The notes below the pieces were generated by a model. It searched no databases and had not been told where the DNA came from. It saw only the letters and a list, made by a program, of their open reading frames with translations. This document shows, in pieces, positions 25,097-37,413 of a DNA stretch of 64,000 nt. A program made the translations under genes and the position numbers. The stretch's first letter is position 1, and each line of letters starts with the position of its first letter. The stretch is from Piscicola geometra (Eukaryota > Annelida > Clitellata > Hirudinida > Piscicolidae): positions 2,519,961 through 2,583,960 of the forward strand of contig OX030964.1 of NCBI GenBank assembly GCA_943735955.1, written 5' to 3'.

Positions 25097-26502
25097 AGAA
25101 TTGGGAGTCTGAACGAAAAACAAAAAAAGATGGATTTGAGCATTCCTTGGCCTCTTTCCAGCATCTCGATAGAAGTTGAAGACAAACTTCTCCACGTGCA
25201 CAAAGAAGTGCTTGCAATGTGGTCTCCTGTTTTTCATGTGATGTTCACTTCTGACTTCAAGGAAAGGAAGGAACAAAAGATTGAACTGCCCGGGAAGAAG
25301 GTAGAAGATGTAATTGAGCTTCTACAGTGTATTTACCCGCCTATGAAGCCTGTGACAGGTTAGGGGGAAGGTGGATTGCGAATGGAAACGGGAGGAAACA
25401 GAGGATATTCGTGGATGTAGAGATAAAGTAACCACGTTTGTATTGCATCATACTACATCCTCATTTCATCACACACTCACCACCCTCACTGCCATCTTCC
25501 AACAGACTCCAATGTTGAAAATCTGTTGCCTCTGGTGAGCGAATATCAGATAGAAGGCATTAAAAAGAAGTGTGAAGGTTTTTATCTGCCACCATAACTA
25601 CTTTTTATTTATAAAGAGTACCTACTTTCAAAGCCATCATCTCTGCCCATTCTTTCATCACTCATTCCCTTATTTCCACTAACCACACAGAAGTCCTTCT
25701 CGCCAAGAAAGGCAGCTTGGAATTGTTGCTATTGGCACAGCAATATGGTCTCCACCAGTTGAAGACAAAGTGTGTTGAGGAGGTATGGGTATGTTGGATG
25801 GTTGAGGGAGGGAGATATATAATAAGGGAATTAAAAACTAAATTGTCACTTTTAAACAAACAATATTGCTTTACTTATTTTATCAGATTCCTTTTCAATC
25901 TATCACTTTTTAAGCCACAAAATCATATATCAATAAAATACATAAATCATAAGCATGTCATCCCCAAGGTGAAACTTCTGAAACTATCTGATATGAAAAA
26001 AAATCCTTTCTTTGGCAAGCTCGATCATGAAACCGTCAATTCCATACTTAAGCTGAAGGTTGCTGCCTCAGAAAAGGTGAGTAGGTTGGAAGGGAAGAAT
26101 AAATCAAATAAAAAGAGGATGGGATGTAAAATATGTAGAAATTGATATGAGAAAAGATGTAGGATTAAAGTTTTTATCATCCCTCTCTTCTCCATTCATC
26201 ATACCAACCACCAAGCTATATTGCACAGGTAATTGAGAACGTGAAAGAAGTCATGGACAGTATTTCGTCAGACCGCAATGGAAAATGTTCAATCCACAAT
26301 CGGGTTCGGAAAGTTTTTCACTATTATGCCCTAACACCTCATTCTCCTTGTGGAGCATTTCTTCCTCATTAACAACCCACCCTCAAACTCCCTTCAGGAC
26401 GGATTCAACAAGGACTGCAAAAGGTGCTTAAAAGCCTACCGAAACGCTGTAATGGCGATATCTCAACAGGCGATATTCCATTTAAATGGGATGTATGAAT
26501 AG
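25097..26502 (+). CDS. BTB/POZ domain protein unit 2
   Basis: Exons 25097-25358 (BTB, EDKLLHVHKEVLAMWSPVF), 25506-25577, 25691-25782 and 25969-26076 mirror unit 1 exon for exon. Two more follow: 26229-26312, and 26398-26502 with CKRCLKAYRNAVMAIS and a stop. All join in phase. The last two exons bring together C-x2-H and C-x2-C pairs, perhaps a small metal site. The first exon has both an internal ATG (25130) and an in-frame acceptor (TTTACAG at 25096), so it could begin its own gene or be spliced from unit 1 into a double-BTB protein. Identity to unit 1 is very high, indicating a recent tandem duplication. Function unknown beyond BTB-mediated assembly. Confidence 0.75.
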
Positions 26503-26699
26503 GAAGAGGTCGGCCATAGTAGTAGTGTTGAAAGAATTGGGAATATTGAAAAAAAAATTGAGCTTTCTTTCACCATTCTATTAAATTTTAATAATATTAA
26601 TAATTAAACGTTTCATTTGTTTTTAAATTGATAATTATTTTTTGTCATTAATTTGAGAATTTATTGTGAAAAACTAAGTAAAATGATTAAAAGTTGTAT

Positions 26700-27364
26700 C
26701 AGTGATTTTCCAGTTCGGATTTTTCAGTTAAAGTTCAAGTTACAGTTATGAAAAATTTATTTTTCAGTTACTATTCAAGTTACAGTTATGCAAATTTTAA
26801 TTTTTCAGTTACTATTTCAGTTTCAGTTATTTTTGTTAGTTACAGTTACAGTTAATCAAGATAGAGAAAAAATAAATTTTTATTTTTAATACAGCCCAAA
26901 TATATGTTTAAAAGGCAAATTATTTAAAAGATATATCGATATATTATTCATAATATACGCTGTTCATTTTCATAAATGTCTTCAATTCCAGATTTTTGCT
27001 GAGGCGATTTTTTCCCCTGCAGTTAGGTCTCCGCACACTTAAAACACCCTTTCCACATACGCTTGTGAAGCGGGAGCTGAAACAATGTCTTGCGCATACG
27101 AAGCTAATAATCTAGGGTACTCAATAATTTAAGTGCTAACATTTCTCCTGTATGTGGGTGAGACACAGAATGAACATTTAGCCGGACCTGAATTGCACGA
27201 AGCATTGATGGATTATAAAAGGGTGCTGAGATCCCGAGACATGAAAGTGTAAGACCCTTCTTAGTCCAGCAATCCATGCTAATGACAACGCGATGTCCAG
27301 TTTGAAGATCTTTACGAATTCGATCTTCTACATTGTTCTTATAATCTTTTATCAAAGAAATCAT
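26700..27364 (-). mobile_element. hAT-like element, partial, with transposase remnants
   Basis: A CAGTGATTTTCCAGTTCG end at 26700 is followed by many AGTTACAGTTA-type repeats. The minus strand then has two transposase blocks. 27364-27104 encodes VVISMDCWTKKGLTLSCLGI and HPHTGEMLALKLL, the hAT core around the catalytic DxWT. About 27110-26990 encodes APASQAYVERVF, a stop, then VCGDLTAGEKI, the dimerisation domain. In-frame stops show that it is dead. The right terminus was not found; it lies less than 300 bp from the first exon of RPTP copy 2. Confidence 0.75.
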
Positions 27365-27656
27365 TTTCTCTGAACCTAAATGATAGAAATTGCATATATT
27401 TACGACTGTTTAATTAAAATAATTTAAATGGCTTATAAATTATGTTCATAATGCTTGTTAAGAATTGTGGCATTCCCTTCCTATAAATACGCCACGTTTT
27501 CATTGATAGCTATGTTTTTTAACAATAATGCTTGCTAGCAGATGCAAAATCTAAAATATAAATGTACTTGCGCTGTCATGCTAAGGGAGCTTCATTTACG
27601 TCTTACCGTGGCATTTACTTTTTCGAAGAGAACTTGCATGTTATTGATCAGAAGTG

Positions 27657-28774
27657 ATGGAGTTGTGGAGCTTGTTGTGCTTGCTGTTCTGCTTCCAGTG
27701 TGAGTTCCTCTTCCATTGGTATCTGCTTGTATGGATTGTACTTTTAAGGACTTGATTTGTCAATCCAATAAAATAAAATACAATATTAAATATTTGGTGG
27801 CGTTACATCAAACAAACATTAATTGAAATAATCTAAACGAAAAAATGTTGCTGGTGAGACTGATTGTTGTATCTTCATCTAACCGATAGAATATTTTCTT
27901 CACAGCGACATCAGCGACAGTAATCAATGTAGCTTTCCGAAAACCTGCCTTTGTTAGGAGTGGTTATGGTCCCCATCTACCACCGAACGGGGTTGATGGG
28001 GACGTGGGTACGTTTACCGTATGTTTTCTTCCTGATGCTTGGTTCGTTATGGATCTCGGATGGCCATACAATGTAGAGTACGTGAATGTTACAACCAGAA
28101 GAGACTGCTGTGGTGAGTTGAGTGGAAAGGTGATGTTTGATTAAATGGTTTTGAGTATCTGATTCATTTACTTAGCACAATTGGTTAGTCTCTATTCTTA
28201 TGTTAAACAAATATTATTACTAATGATATTGACTTCACAGGCGAAAGAATGAACAAGTTCAAAGTTGGTTTGTTGGAGCAGTTCAACAGGAACAACTTCC
28301 AACAAAACACTCTCGGTGGAGAGTATGGTATGAACACTGAAAGAGCTAAATCTTATAGAGTGAACTGCTCACCAGTCTCTAAATGGTCCCGATTCGTACT
28401 TCTGTACGTGGAGGAAGCTGATATACCTAATTCTAACAATTGGGAAATAGACATGAGCTTTGCTGAGTTAGAAGTCTACGCTGATTACAAATGTGTTTTT
28501 TGAAAACTTCATGCTTTACTATCAATCTATTTATTGGAAGTCATCTTTTCTACTAATAAGGAATAGAAGTGATCAGCATAGACGTTGTCTTAGGAAACAT
28601 TCATTCTCAAATGTGCTATGAAACAACTAAGTCCTCACCCACAACCTCCCAGCCGACTTCACTCGCCAGTTCATCGGCTGTTACGACAAAACAGCAAGCA
28701 TGCCTTCCTCGGACGCTGCTTCTCTAGAAATGTGCATTAGCAGCTGCCAAAACTTTGCATATGCTGCATACCAG
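27657..28774 (+). CDS. RPTP copy 2, signal peptide, F-type lectin and WSC exons
   Basis: Four exons in frame. 27657-27699 gives MELWSLLCLLFCFQ, a signal peptide, ending at GTGAGT in phase 1. 27906-28112 gives VINVAFRKPAF, NGVDGD and YVNVTTRRDCCG. 28241-28492 gives ERMNKFKVGL and ends FAELEVYADYK. Together these make an F-type lectin (fucolectin/FTP) domain, marked by NVA-x-KPA, xVDG and RxDCCGER. 28653-28774 gives QFIGCYDKTASMP and CISSCQNFAYAAYQ, the first half of a WSC domain. Phases are 1, 1, 1, 0. F-type lectins typically bind fucose and WSC is a cysteine-rich carbohydrate-binding module, so the ectodomain may bind glycans (inference). Weakest point: the GTGTTT donor at 28493. Confidence 0.78.
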
Positions 28775-28911
28775 GTTTCAATGGTCTGAAATGTTCTGGT
28801 TTAAATGGATTAACTTTTAATTCTATCAATTTTGACTTCATTTTAGAATTCTGGTAATATATGAAATACTTAATAAAAAATTATCATTTTCAATTATATA
28901 TCTAAATCTAG

Positions 28912-31262
28912 TCTTGAAGTTGACTGCATTGAGGTAGGCTTCTCTGACCACAAACTGTTGGTCTGGAAGTGTCAACTGACCAAGCCTCCTCCTGTGTAAA
29001 AAAAAAACTTCTAGTAGACGCTGGAAACTCTTGGATAGAACAGAGTTTGCTCAACAGGTTCGATTGTCTCCACTCTCGTCTAGCACTGACCTTGATGTAG
29101 ATTCAGCTGCTGACCTCTACAGCTCCACTTTGACTAGCATTCTCGATAAGTTGATTCCTCTTAATACTGTTAGAGTGCACCAGAGGCCTTCGGACCCTTG
29201 GTTTGACCATGAGTGTCGCGCCTCTAAACGCCTTAAGAGAAGTCTCGAGAGAAGTTACAGTAAGTCAAAAAATGAGCAAGCACGTACTGCCTGGGTCAAG
29301 CAGTTGAAAGTTTACAAGAGTATGTGCAGACGCAAGCGAGAGCAGTTCTGGAACTTGAAGCTTTCTCAGTCCAAAGGGAAGCCAGCTGACACCTGGAAAC
29401 TCATCAATAGCATCGCGGGCAGAAGTAAGACGTCGTCAGTCTCAGGCATCAGTGCTGATGACTATCACGCACACCTCACAGAGAAAGTTGCGTCGGCGAG
29501 AAGGTCAATCAATGCCCAAGATGACCCAACATTTTCATTCTGCGAGCACGGGCTCAGTTTGAATGGGTTCAGCATAGTCGACGAAGAAGAAGTAGTTAAG
29601 GCTATTCAAGGGCTTCCGAATAAGCAGTGCTCGAATGACCCGGTTCCCACATGGCTGTTGAAGGAGATATCTGGAATAATTGCTCTTTTTTTAGTGAGCT
29701 TATTCAACAGGTCGTTTTCGGCAGGCAGGGTTCCGAAGTCTTTCAAGTCGGCCTACATCACGCCACTGCTCAAGAAGCCAAGTCTTAAACTCACTGAAAC
29801 TTCGTCGTACAGGCCTATTTCAAACTTGAGGGTGTTGTCCAAACTCATGGAAAGATTAGTTCTCCACAGAGTAGTCAACTACCTCGCAGAATTTCTTATT
29901 TCCCTCCCTTGCAGTCAGCCTACCGTCGTCATCATTCGACAGAAACTGCCATAACCAAAGTCTTTTCAGACATCGTTAGGGCAGCAGATGACGGTAAGCT
30001 CACATTGTTAGTTTTGCTTGATCTATCGGCAGCTTTCGATCTGGTAGATCACGCAACACTGCTCCGAGACTGCACATCTACTATGGTTTCTCTGACTTTG
30101 CGTTAGAATGGTTTAGGGACTACTTAAATGACAGATGTTTTGACATCCACTGTAGTGGGACAAAATCGACAATGTCGGTTTCCACTGTAGGAGTCCCCCA
30201 AGGTTCAGTCCTTGGTCCTTTACTGTTCTCTTTGTACACTGGACATTTGGAAAGAATAGCAGCTAGACATGAGCTCGCTTTTCATCAGTACGCTGATGAC
30301 ACCCAGATTTACGGTCACTGCATTAAAGGTCATCAGGCTGACCTGCAAGAAAGGGTGTCATCATGCATTGATGAAATTGCTGCTTGGATGGGTGCCAATC
30401 AACTGAAACTTAACTCCAGCAAAACTGAAGTTATCTGGCTCTCATCCCGTCGAAACTCTACTCACACTCCCAAAGATCCAGTTCGCATTTGTCAGAACGA
30501 GATAATTCCTTCCGATAGTGTCAGAAACCTAGGAGTTTATCTCGACAAAGACCTCACCATGACGACACACATCAACAAGATGACTCAAACCTGCTTTGCT
30601 TCATTACGCCAAATACGATCCATAAGATGGTTATTGACCAAGGACTCACTGAGAACATTGGCTTCTGCTTTGGTTCTCAGTCGAATTAACTATGGCAATA
30701 TCATTCTTACTGGGTCGCCAATGACGCAGCTGCAGAAAATTCAGTCTATAATCAACACCACAGCTAGGCTCATAACAGGTGCTAGAAAGTATGATCACAT
30801 CAGCCCTGTTCTCAAGGAGCTCACTGGCTCCGTGTTGAAAATAGAATTGAATACAAAAACATCTTGTTAATGCACAAGTGTCTGTCTAATGAGTGCCCAG
30901 ATTATTTGTCGAGCAGCATTGTCATGAGAGCAAGTCTTCCCCAGAGGGAAAGACTCAGGTCTGCTAGGTCAAGAGATGTAGTTCCACAGAGCTACAAACT
31001 CAAGTATGCAGGTGCAAGAAGCTTTTTTGTTGCAGCGCCGACTCTTTGGAATAGTCTTCCTAATAGACTCAAATCCCCGAGCTCGACCGCGACATTCAGC
31101 CGTTCCCTGAAAACGTACTTGTTCGACCGATAACAATAACTTACAAATTTACTGCTCATTTTTCATTAATCAATTTCTTGCTTCCCAATTTCATTCTTTT
31201 TTAAAAATATTTATACTAATGGTCAATAATAAGTGTAAAATAAATAATAATAATAAATAAAT
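28912..31262 (+). mobile_element. LINE C, CR1/L2-like, 5' truncated
   Basis: Starts inside the endonuclease at its GFSDHKLLVW motif. RT fingers follow (29031-29954: KQCSNDPVPTWLLKEI, SYRPISNLRVLSKLMER), then a frameshift, then SAYRRHHSTETAITKVFSDI and LLDLSAAFDLVDH. After a second frameshift come GVPQGSVLGPLLFSLYTGHL and the catalytic HQYADDTQIY (30172-30870), then RINYGNIILTGSP. A last frameshift precedes APTLWNSLPNRL and SLKTYLFDR, ending at 31133. An AT-rich 3' UTR ends in (AATA)n. The element sits in the intron between the two WSC exons of RPTP copy 2, so it need not harm the gene. It is intact enough to be fairly young but carries at least three frame breaks. Confidence 0.88.
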
Positions 31263-31379
31263 AAATATATCATCATAATAATATAATATAGATATTTACT
31301 TTTTTTTCTTAAATTTATTGTTATTATCATTTCAGTTTCAATCTTTAAAAAAAATAAAAATATATTTTGTCTATTTAAA

Positions 31380-31484
31380 AATATATATATGTATTTATAT
31401 GTATATATATATATGTATGTATATGTATATATATGTGTGTTTGTATATATGTATATGTATGTATATATATATATATATAAATGA
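31380..31484. repeat. (TATG/TA)n low-complexity repeat
   Basis: About 100 bp of TATATGTATG-type repeats in the same intron as LINE C. No other content. Confidence 0.8.
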
Positions 31485-31566
31485 TTTTATTGTTAAAATT
31501 CAATAACTTACTTGTCCTATATTTTCCACTTATTCATCTATCATTAATATTATTTTCCATAACCAA

Positions 31567-31645
31567 GTGATCTTGAAGCCCGTCCGGGTTTACGCCACGT
31601 TAATAATACTCGTCGTTGTATTGTATTGTATTGTATTGTATTGTA
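31567..31645 (+). mobile_element. SINE family 2, 3' tail with (TTGTA)n
   Basis: TTGAAGCCCGTCCGGGTTTA followed by CGCCACGTTAATAATACTCG matches the 3' part of the element at 42136. It ends in five TTGTA/TATTG pentamers, a typical variable retroposon tail. Confidence 0.7.
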
Positions 31646-31715
31646 ACATATTTAACCACATCAAATTTCTTTTCGTGTTTAAATACTTCGCTATGATAAC
31701 TCGATCTTCTTTCAG

Positions 31716-32394
31716 AGTGGAGGGAAATGTTCATGCATCAACTCCCTTCCCAACTTGAAAACCCCCTCAGAGTGCCAAGGAGCGAACTTCCTCTCCGTTT
31801 ATAATGGTTCCATGTTCTTTCTGTATAGCTCTGTTACTGCTCGTTACACTTGTTCTAGTGTTCCAGCACTTAAAAACTTGAAGATAGCGCCTAATTTCAT
31901 GAAAATATCACAAATTAAATTAAAAAATTTTTTAGAAATTGGATGCGTGCTTGTTAGTTATTATTTTCGACAGGACTACTATTTACTTTGTTCGCTTTTA
32001 TTACTGATGAAGAAAAACAGGTATCAAAAGTATCTGAAATTAATAATCAATTCAATAGCAACCCCTATGTTGCCACAACAACACAGTGACGGCTTGCAGT
32101 CAAGGAATAAACTGTGTTACTTACAGAGGTAACAAGAAGGGATATGTGTTTGGAATGTTAATATTTCTCATTCAAAGAGTATCATTAATTTTATTTAAAT
32201 AATTCAATTTTGAAGATTAATTCAATGATTTTTAACCAACCTAATGTATCTTTCTCATACAGATTGCAGCATTGACAACGGTGGATGCAAGGGAAACAAA
32301 TGCAGCTCTTTCAGCCTAGGGCCTGTAAGCTTGAGTGAGTGCATCTGTCCAAAAGGCTACCGAAAGAAATATTACCATGACGATGTCTGCACAG
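31716..32394 (+). CDS. RPTP copy 2, second WSC exon, linker exon and EGF1
   Basis: 31716-31842 continues the WSC domain in phase 0 (SGGKCSCINSLPNLKT, ECQGANFLSVYNGS). The mini-exon 32087-32128 (14 codons, TACSQGINCVTYRG) is phase 1-1. 32263-32394 (44 codons, CSIDNGGCKGNKCSSFSLG) is the same EGF exon as 2790-2921 of copy 1 and nearly identical to it. Joined reading is continuous from the signal peptide. The GTTACA donor at 31843 was chosen because it gives the phase needed by the next exon. EGF2, EGF3, the membrane span and the first half of D1 are not found between 32395 and 33740; homology with copy 1 stops at about 32538. Confidence 0.72.
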
Positions 32395-33059
32395 GTTATT
32401 TAAGAACAAATTTGATTAAAAACTTTTAATTTTAGTAATGAGTTGAATACAAAATAAACTCATAATTGCATAGTTTTTTCTTCAAATCAATCTTTAATTT
32501 TTTTATTAATTGGACAAAAAATAAAATCATCAGAAAATGAGTGATATAAGATGAACCAGTTCCTAAGATGGAACGAGCTTAATTACAGCTGTATAAGAAA
32601 ACATTTCTTTAATTTTTTATTCATGCATCCGTTTTCTAAGCCCATATGTATGTTGGTTTTAATTCTGAAAGTTGTCTCGTTTAATTATAATAATTTAAAA
32701 ACTGATCTCCAAAAGAATATTTTAAAAGTTGAGAGATAACGTTTTGGTGTATTTTCCCCACATCCGAAAGAGTATAATTTTCATTTATTATTATTAATTA
32801 GATGATGCACTACAGTTTCATTATGTGCAAGCAGTATAATTAATAATTGAGTGACTAGCCTATTGTAACCATGGATTTTTGCATGGCCATAGTCGCCTAA
32901 GATGAAACATTAGTGATTGCATAGGATAAAAGGTAGGAAGAGATTGTAGACATTGATAATTCTGTCTCTGGCATTCGTCCATCTCGGAAGATGATTAATC
33001 TATATAGACTAATAACAGCATAATAGACTATAATAAGCTAAGTTTAAATTATCATCCCA

Positions 33060-33310
33060 ATAGACTGTAAACTAGAGGTTTGCAATGGTTGAGCCTAAAA
33101 GTGAATTGCGAAATAAAGGAAATTTTCTGGGTAAAGAGAGTTTAAAGTATGTTAATAAAAAAGCTTTTCTTCAAAAATAGATTTTTAAAAATTGTAAAAT
33201 TTAGAGCGTTCTTAAAAGACATTTGATGACGCTTTTGAAAAGGAACTGAAAGACTACATGTTCCGAAATAAAAAAAGATTTTTTGTAATGATCAGTATTG
33301 AATTAGCAGA
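33060..33310 (+). repeat. Dispersed repeat, inverted partner at 57840
   Basis: The sequence around GAAAGACTACATGTTCCG and TGATCAGTATTGAA is the reverse complement of 57840-58085. No coding potential. It occupies the stretch of copy 2 where the EGF2-to-D1 exons are missing. Confidence 0.75.
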
Positions 33311-33456
33311 AAAAAGTATTTCTTTAGATAAATAAGATAGTCTGATAATAATTAAAATATTTAAATTACAATTTTTATGACATACAACTAAGCATTTCAT
33401 CTTGGCAACCCAGTTGCTCAAAATGAAATTGTTGAGTGTTCATGTTTGAGGTTAAT

Positions 33457-33738
<282 letters not shown>

Positions 33739-33740
33739 AG

Positions 33741-34218
33741 ACGAAGACTGGTAAGAGCTGCAGTGTGAGGCAGTTGCATCACCAGCATTGGTCTGAGCAT
33801 GGAGTGGCATCGAACATTGCAAGCCTTCTGAACATGAGGCACAGGATCGCACAGCTGGTTAAGCAGCAAATGAGAACCGTCTCCGTGCTTGTTCATGGCA
33901 GGTTCCTAGTCGTTCACTCTTTCGTTTTCGAAGAATCTTTGTTCGTTTTCATTTTTTTCAAGTGATAATAAATTATAACTTGGTCTGATAAGATCGAAAA
34001 AATATATTTATTCGTGTTAGAAATATATTTATAAAAGATAAATGAATAATAAGAATGATACAAGGATAATGATCTCTGTCAGTGCTGGAGTGGGAAGGAC
34101 GGGCACCATGGTTGCCATGGACATTCTGCTGGTGGAGGGTAAGCAGACAGGCTTTGTGGACCCTCCCACGTGTCTGAGGCAGTTGAGAAGACAACGCAAC
34201 AAGATGGTCGAGACGGAG
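33741..34218 (+). CDS. RPTP copy 2, D1 WPE-loop and P-loop exons
   Basis: 33741-33901 (RQLHHQHWPEHGV to LVHG) and 34083-34218 (SAGVGRTGTMVAMDILL to KMVETE) match copy 1 exons 13295-13455 and 13635-13770 in length and phase. There is no internal stop here: CAG stands where copy 1 has TAG. The spliced P-loop again reads HGSAGVGRTG, with Gly in place of the nucleophilic Cys, and the general acid is Glu in WPE. Both features would abolish phosphatase chemistry as known for this family, so this is a pseudophosphatase if expressed. The Q-loop exon present in copies 1 and 3 is deleted just downstream (junction at about 34258). Confidence 0.72.
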
Positions 34219-34527
34219 GTAGGTGGTGGTGCTTTGTAGATGCCATAGGGAATATTCACGGACCCAAGACGTTGGAAGTATGGCGTTGATGTTTAAGATT
34301 CAACACGTTGATTTTGATTATGTTACATAATATTTAGGTAAACTTAAATGAACGTTTCTATCTCAAAAGTGTTCATTCATGAATGTACAGAAACAAAAAC
34401 GGAAAAAGGTTCTTTCAACTTCGAAAACTATCCGGTAAAATCAGTTCGACATTCGTTCTCTTGTTTAATTATGACAAAAAAACATTCCCAAGCACCTCGA
34501 CCACCCTCAAAACCACCGCCACAATAG

Positions 34528-35921
34528 AGCTTCGGCAGAGCAGGGGCATTCAGACTACAGCTCATTGAAGACGTGAGCACAAAGTCGTTCTTGTTGGACG
34601 TCATCGTCGAGTGCTGCTTCGTGCTGGTGCTGGGAGAGCGAGGCAGGGTGAGCAGTGGCTGACTCTAACTTGCGAGAATTTAGTTAGACGCAGCCATTTG
34701 TATGTGTTATATTGTTTATAAACTTTTATTATATAACTATTATATCAATTTAATTGTAATTGAGAAAAAGATATATAATAATAACAATAACTTTTTCATA
34801 TTTATTGAATAAGTGATCTTGAAACCTTTCGGGTTTACGCGACGTCAATAATACTCGTCATCAGATTTAATTGCATTCTTTTGTTGGGAAGCGCATGAAA
34901 CACTAAACATCCAAGCATTGCACCGACAACAGATCGGCTTTGAACGACTGTTGCCCGCTGAGGAACTAAGAATGCCTTACAAGGGAGTGCGTTTGGTGAG
35001 GAAGGACGCTGGCGATGCCTATGCTTTGTTGAGCGAGAGAGAAGAGCAACAAGACGCTCACAGAAATGTTCATTTTTATGTTAGTAGTTGATTAATAGTT
35101 AGTATTTTATATTTGTTTTTGATAAAGGAAGGCACAAAACCTTCAAATTTAACAGTATTTTGAGACCGAAAGATCCCAAATTATTTAAGCGTTTTATTTA
35201 ACGATAAGCGCAATAAAAACTTTAAAAAAACTAAATATTCAACTATTTGCTTAGGAAAAATCAGAAAAGTTTGACAAATGATCCAAAAATATAAAACATA
35301 CAGACTAACTCTCCGGTCCAGCAGAGAGAAGTTGGGTTGTGTTGTGACAGTTTGGGCTTGGAGACCTGTTACAAACACCTCAGTGGTCTCTTGAAAAACC
35401 CCAACCAGCCCCCAGTGCTCGTCCTCTACTCGTTGGTGCTCTCAAGTTTTAAATCAACATGCTAATTTATCAAAATATCTTTTTCTTTTATTCTTAGATA
35501 TTATGATTTTATAAATATTAAAAAACTGATTAATTTAAAATAGAAGAATTAATTAAATTACTTATTATAATATATTAGATTATTAAACTGTTTTAACTTT
35601 CAGCGACTTAATATAAAACAATGAACATTATATCACAGGGAAGAAAAGAGACAAGAGTGTCTGTGGAGTCTGGTGAAGATGCACCTGATGGAGATGGAAG
35701 AGACGCATGGAGAGGTGGATGTGTTACAGGCAGTCTACCACATCCACAGCCAACAAGCCACGCTTTCCACTCCAGCCTACTCCAACACCACCCCTTCCAA
35801 TCTCCATCTCGACCTTCCTTCCTACAAATATGCATACACTTTCGCTTTACAATTGTTGAATGAAAACCTCCCTAGCGGCGAATACGACACCTCAATGCTA
35901 ATTGAGGAAAGATTATTTTGA
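34528..35921 (+). CDS. RPTP copy 2, degenerate D2 exons
   Basis: Blocks 34528-34647, 34888-35079, 35322-35435 and about 35629-35921 match the four D2-like blocks of copy 1 in order and length (40, 64 and 38 codons for the first three). The third again ends PPVLVLYS where an active P-loop starts. Two changes may matter. The AG acceptor GTAAG in front of the second block reads GTTGG here. The last block loses homology after GEYDT and stops at 35921, cutting about 40 residues of tail present in copy 1. Conservation of open frames in both copies argues that these are real exons; the D2 label rests on position and weak motifs. Confidence 0.5.
34808..34868 (+). mobile_element. SINE family 2, 3' fragment (copy 2)
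   Basis: GTGATCTTGAAACCTTTCGG followed by GTTTACGCGACGTCAATAAT: the same insertion as at 14810 in copy 1, retained through duplication. Confidence 0.65.
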
Positions 35922-35984
35922 GAAAAGATAAATGAGAACAAGGAAAAAAAGGTTCTAAATATAAAATTTCGGTTTATAAAATTT

Positions 35985-37413
35985 CATTTTAGGACGACTG
36001 TATCTGCTCGTCGTTTGCAAAGCTTGTTTGAGAATATCTGCTACCAAAACAGCTACTGCACTTCTCCCAGTAAATGAAATGGTGAAAAGATTTCAACAAA
36101 CTGATCGAAAAATTATTTTGTAACTGAGAACACATCAAAATTTTGTTGAAACTAAATATTTTAAAAAATCATAGACTGTTTAGGATCTCATATTAAACTT
36201 ATTTTAAATTTTTTTTCCCTTAGTTTGAAAAATGATGACAAAACTCTAAGAATACTATGGAACTTAGTTTGTAGTTTTTTTTATAATTAATAAACTATCT
36301 TAATTTCTTTGTTAATTATAATTGGTAGTTTTTATTTATCCCATTTACCGCCGCTACCCGAAAAAAAAGTTAATATGAATTTTACATTTAGACTTGCAAT
36401 ATATGGTTATAATAATAACTCAAACAAGATTGAAAACAAATATTTCATAATTTTTAATGGGCAAAATGGTGAAAAAACGCAACGTGAGCGGGAAGTGTGA
36501 TATAATTCTGTGCAGTAAGAAATCATAAATATATTGATTCAAACCACATTTATAAAACAGAAATAAATTTCAGTTGCAAATAGTTTGATAAAATTATGAA
36601 TTCTAATTATTTTATTAGTTATAATAAAAATTATTATAATTTTAATTACAACAAAGCCAAATATTTAACGTGAATTACAACAGCACTCATAAACTGTCGT
36701 GCTAATTCAAAGACGACACTGACGATGAATTTATCTTTATTATAATTTTATAATCAATCTATGAGAAGCAAAAAAATTATATTTTCTCAATAAAAGCTTC
36801 AAGTGTGAAGCATTTGCGGTTTGGATTTTTTTTTCCAAACATTCATTTACAAAATTCAAATTATAATTTTTAAGTTATAAATTTCATAATACATTAAAAT
36901 AATAATTTTATTATTTTCATATTAACTATTGTAATGAATGACTAGGCTTAATAAAAATCATATGATATCATGTTACTTCAAAGTTGCGAAAACGCACCAT
37001 TGATTTTTAAATGCATTGAAAACGTTTTAAAAGTTATTTTGAATTAGAAAAATTTAATTTAAGTATTAACAATCTTTTCACCATTAAATTAAAACTAAAT
37101 TTGTATAAAAATCATAAAATAGAACGAAAAAATTGAAAAATTTTCTAAGCAAGGAAAGATTGTTTTGAGAAAGTTTAAATGTGAAAAGGAAATAAAATAT
37201 TATAAATTTAAAAAATTGAAATTTAACTTATAAAATTAAAATTTCAAATTTATTGTACAAAATATGTGAAAAAACTCGGTATTAAAACAGCAAGAAAATA
37301 TAAAAATTGAAGTTGCAAAAACGCAACAGTGGCGTTAAATTGGTTAAACAATTAATTTTTTAAAAACTAAAGTTGAGCTTCGCCTCCAGCATTTTTTGCT
37401 GGTTGCGCCCCTG
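35985..37413 (+). mobile_element. hAT relic (family of 7392)
   Basis: Begins within the decayed transposase (TCGTCGTTTGCAAAGCTTG) and runs to the right end GCTGGTTGCGCCCCTG at 37413. It parallels the relic at 16139 beside copy 1. Internal sequence includes the CAAAATGGTG...AACGCAACGTGAGCGGG block found in all relics. No target duplication was identified because the left end is lost. Confidence 0.8.
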
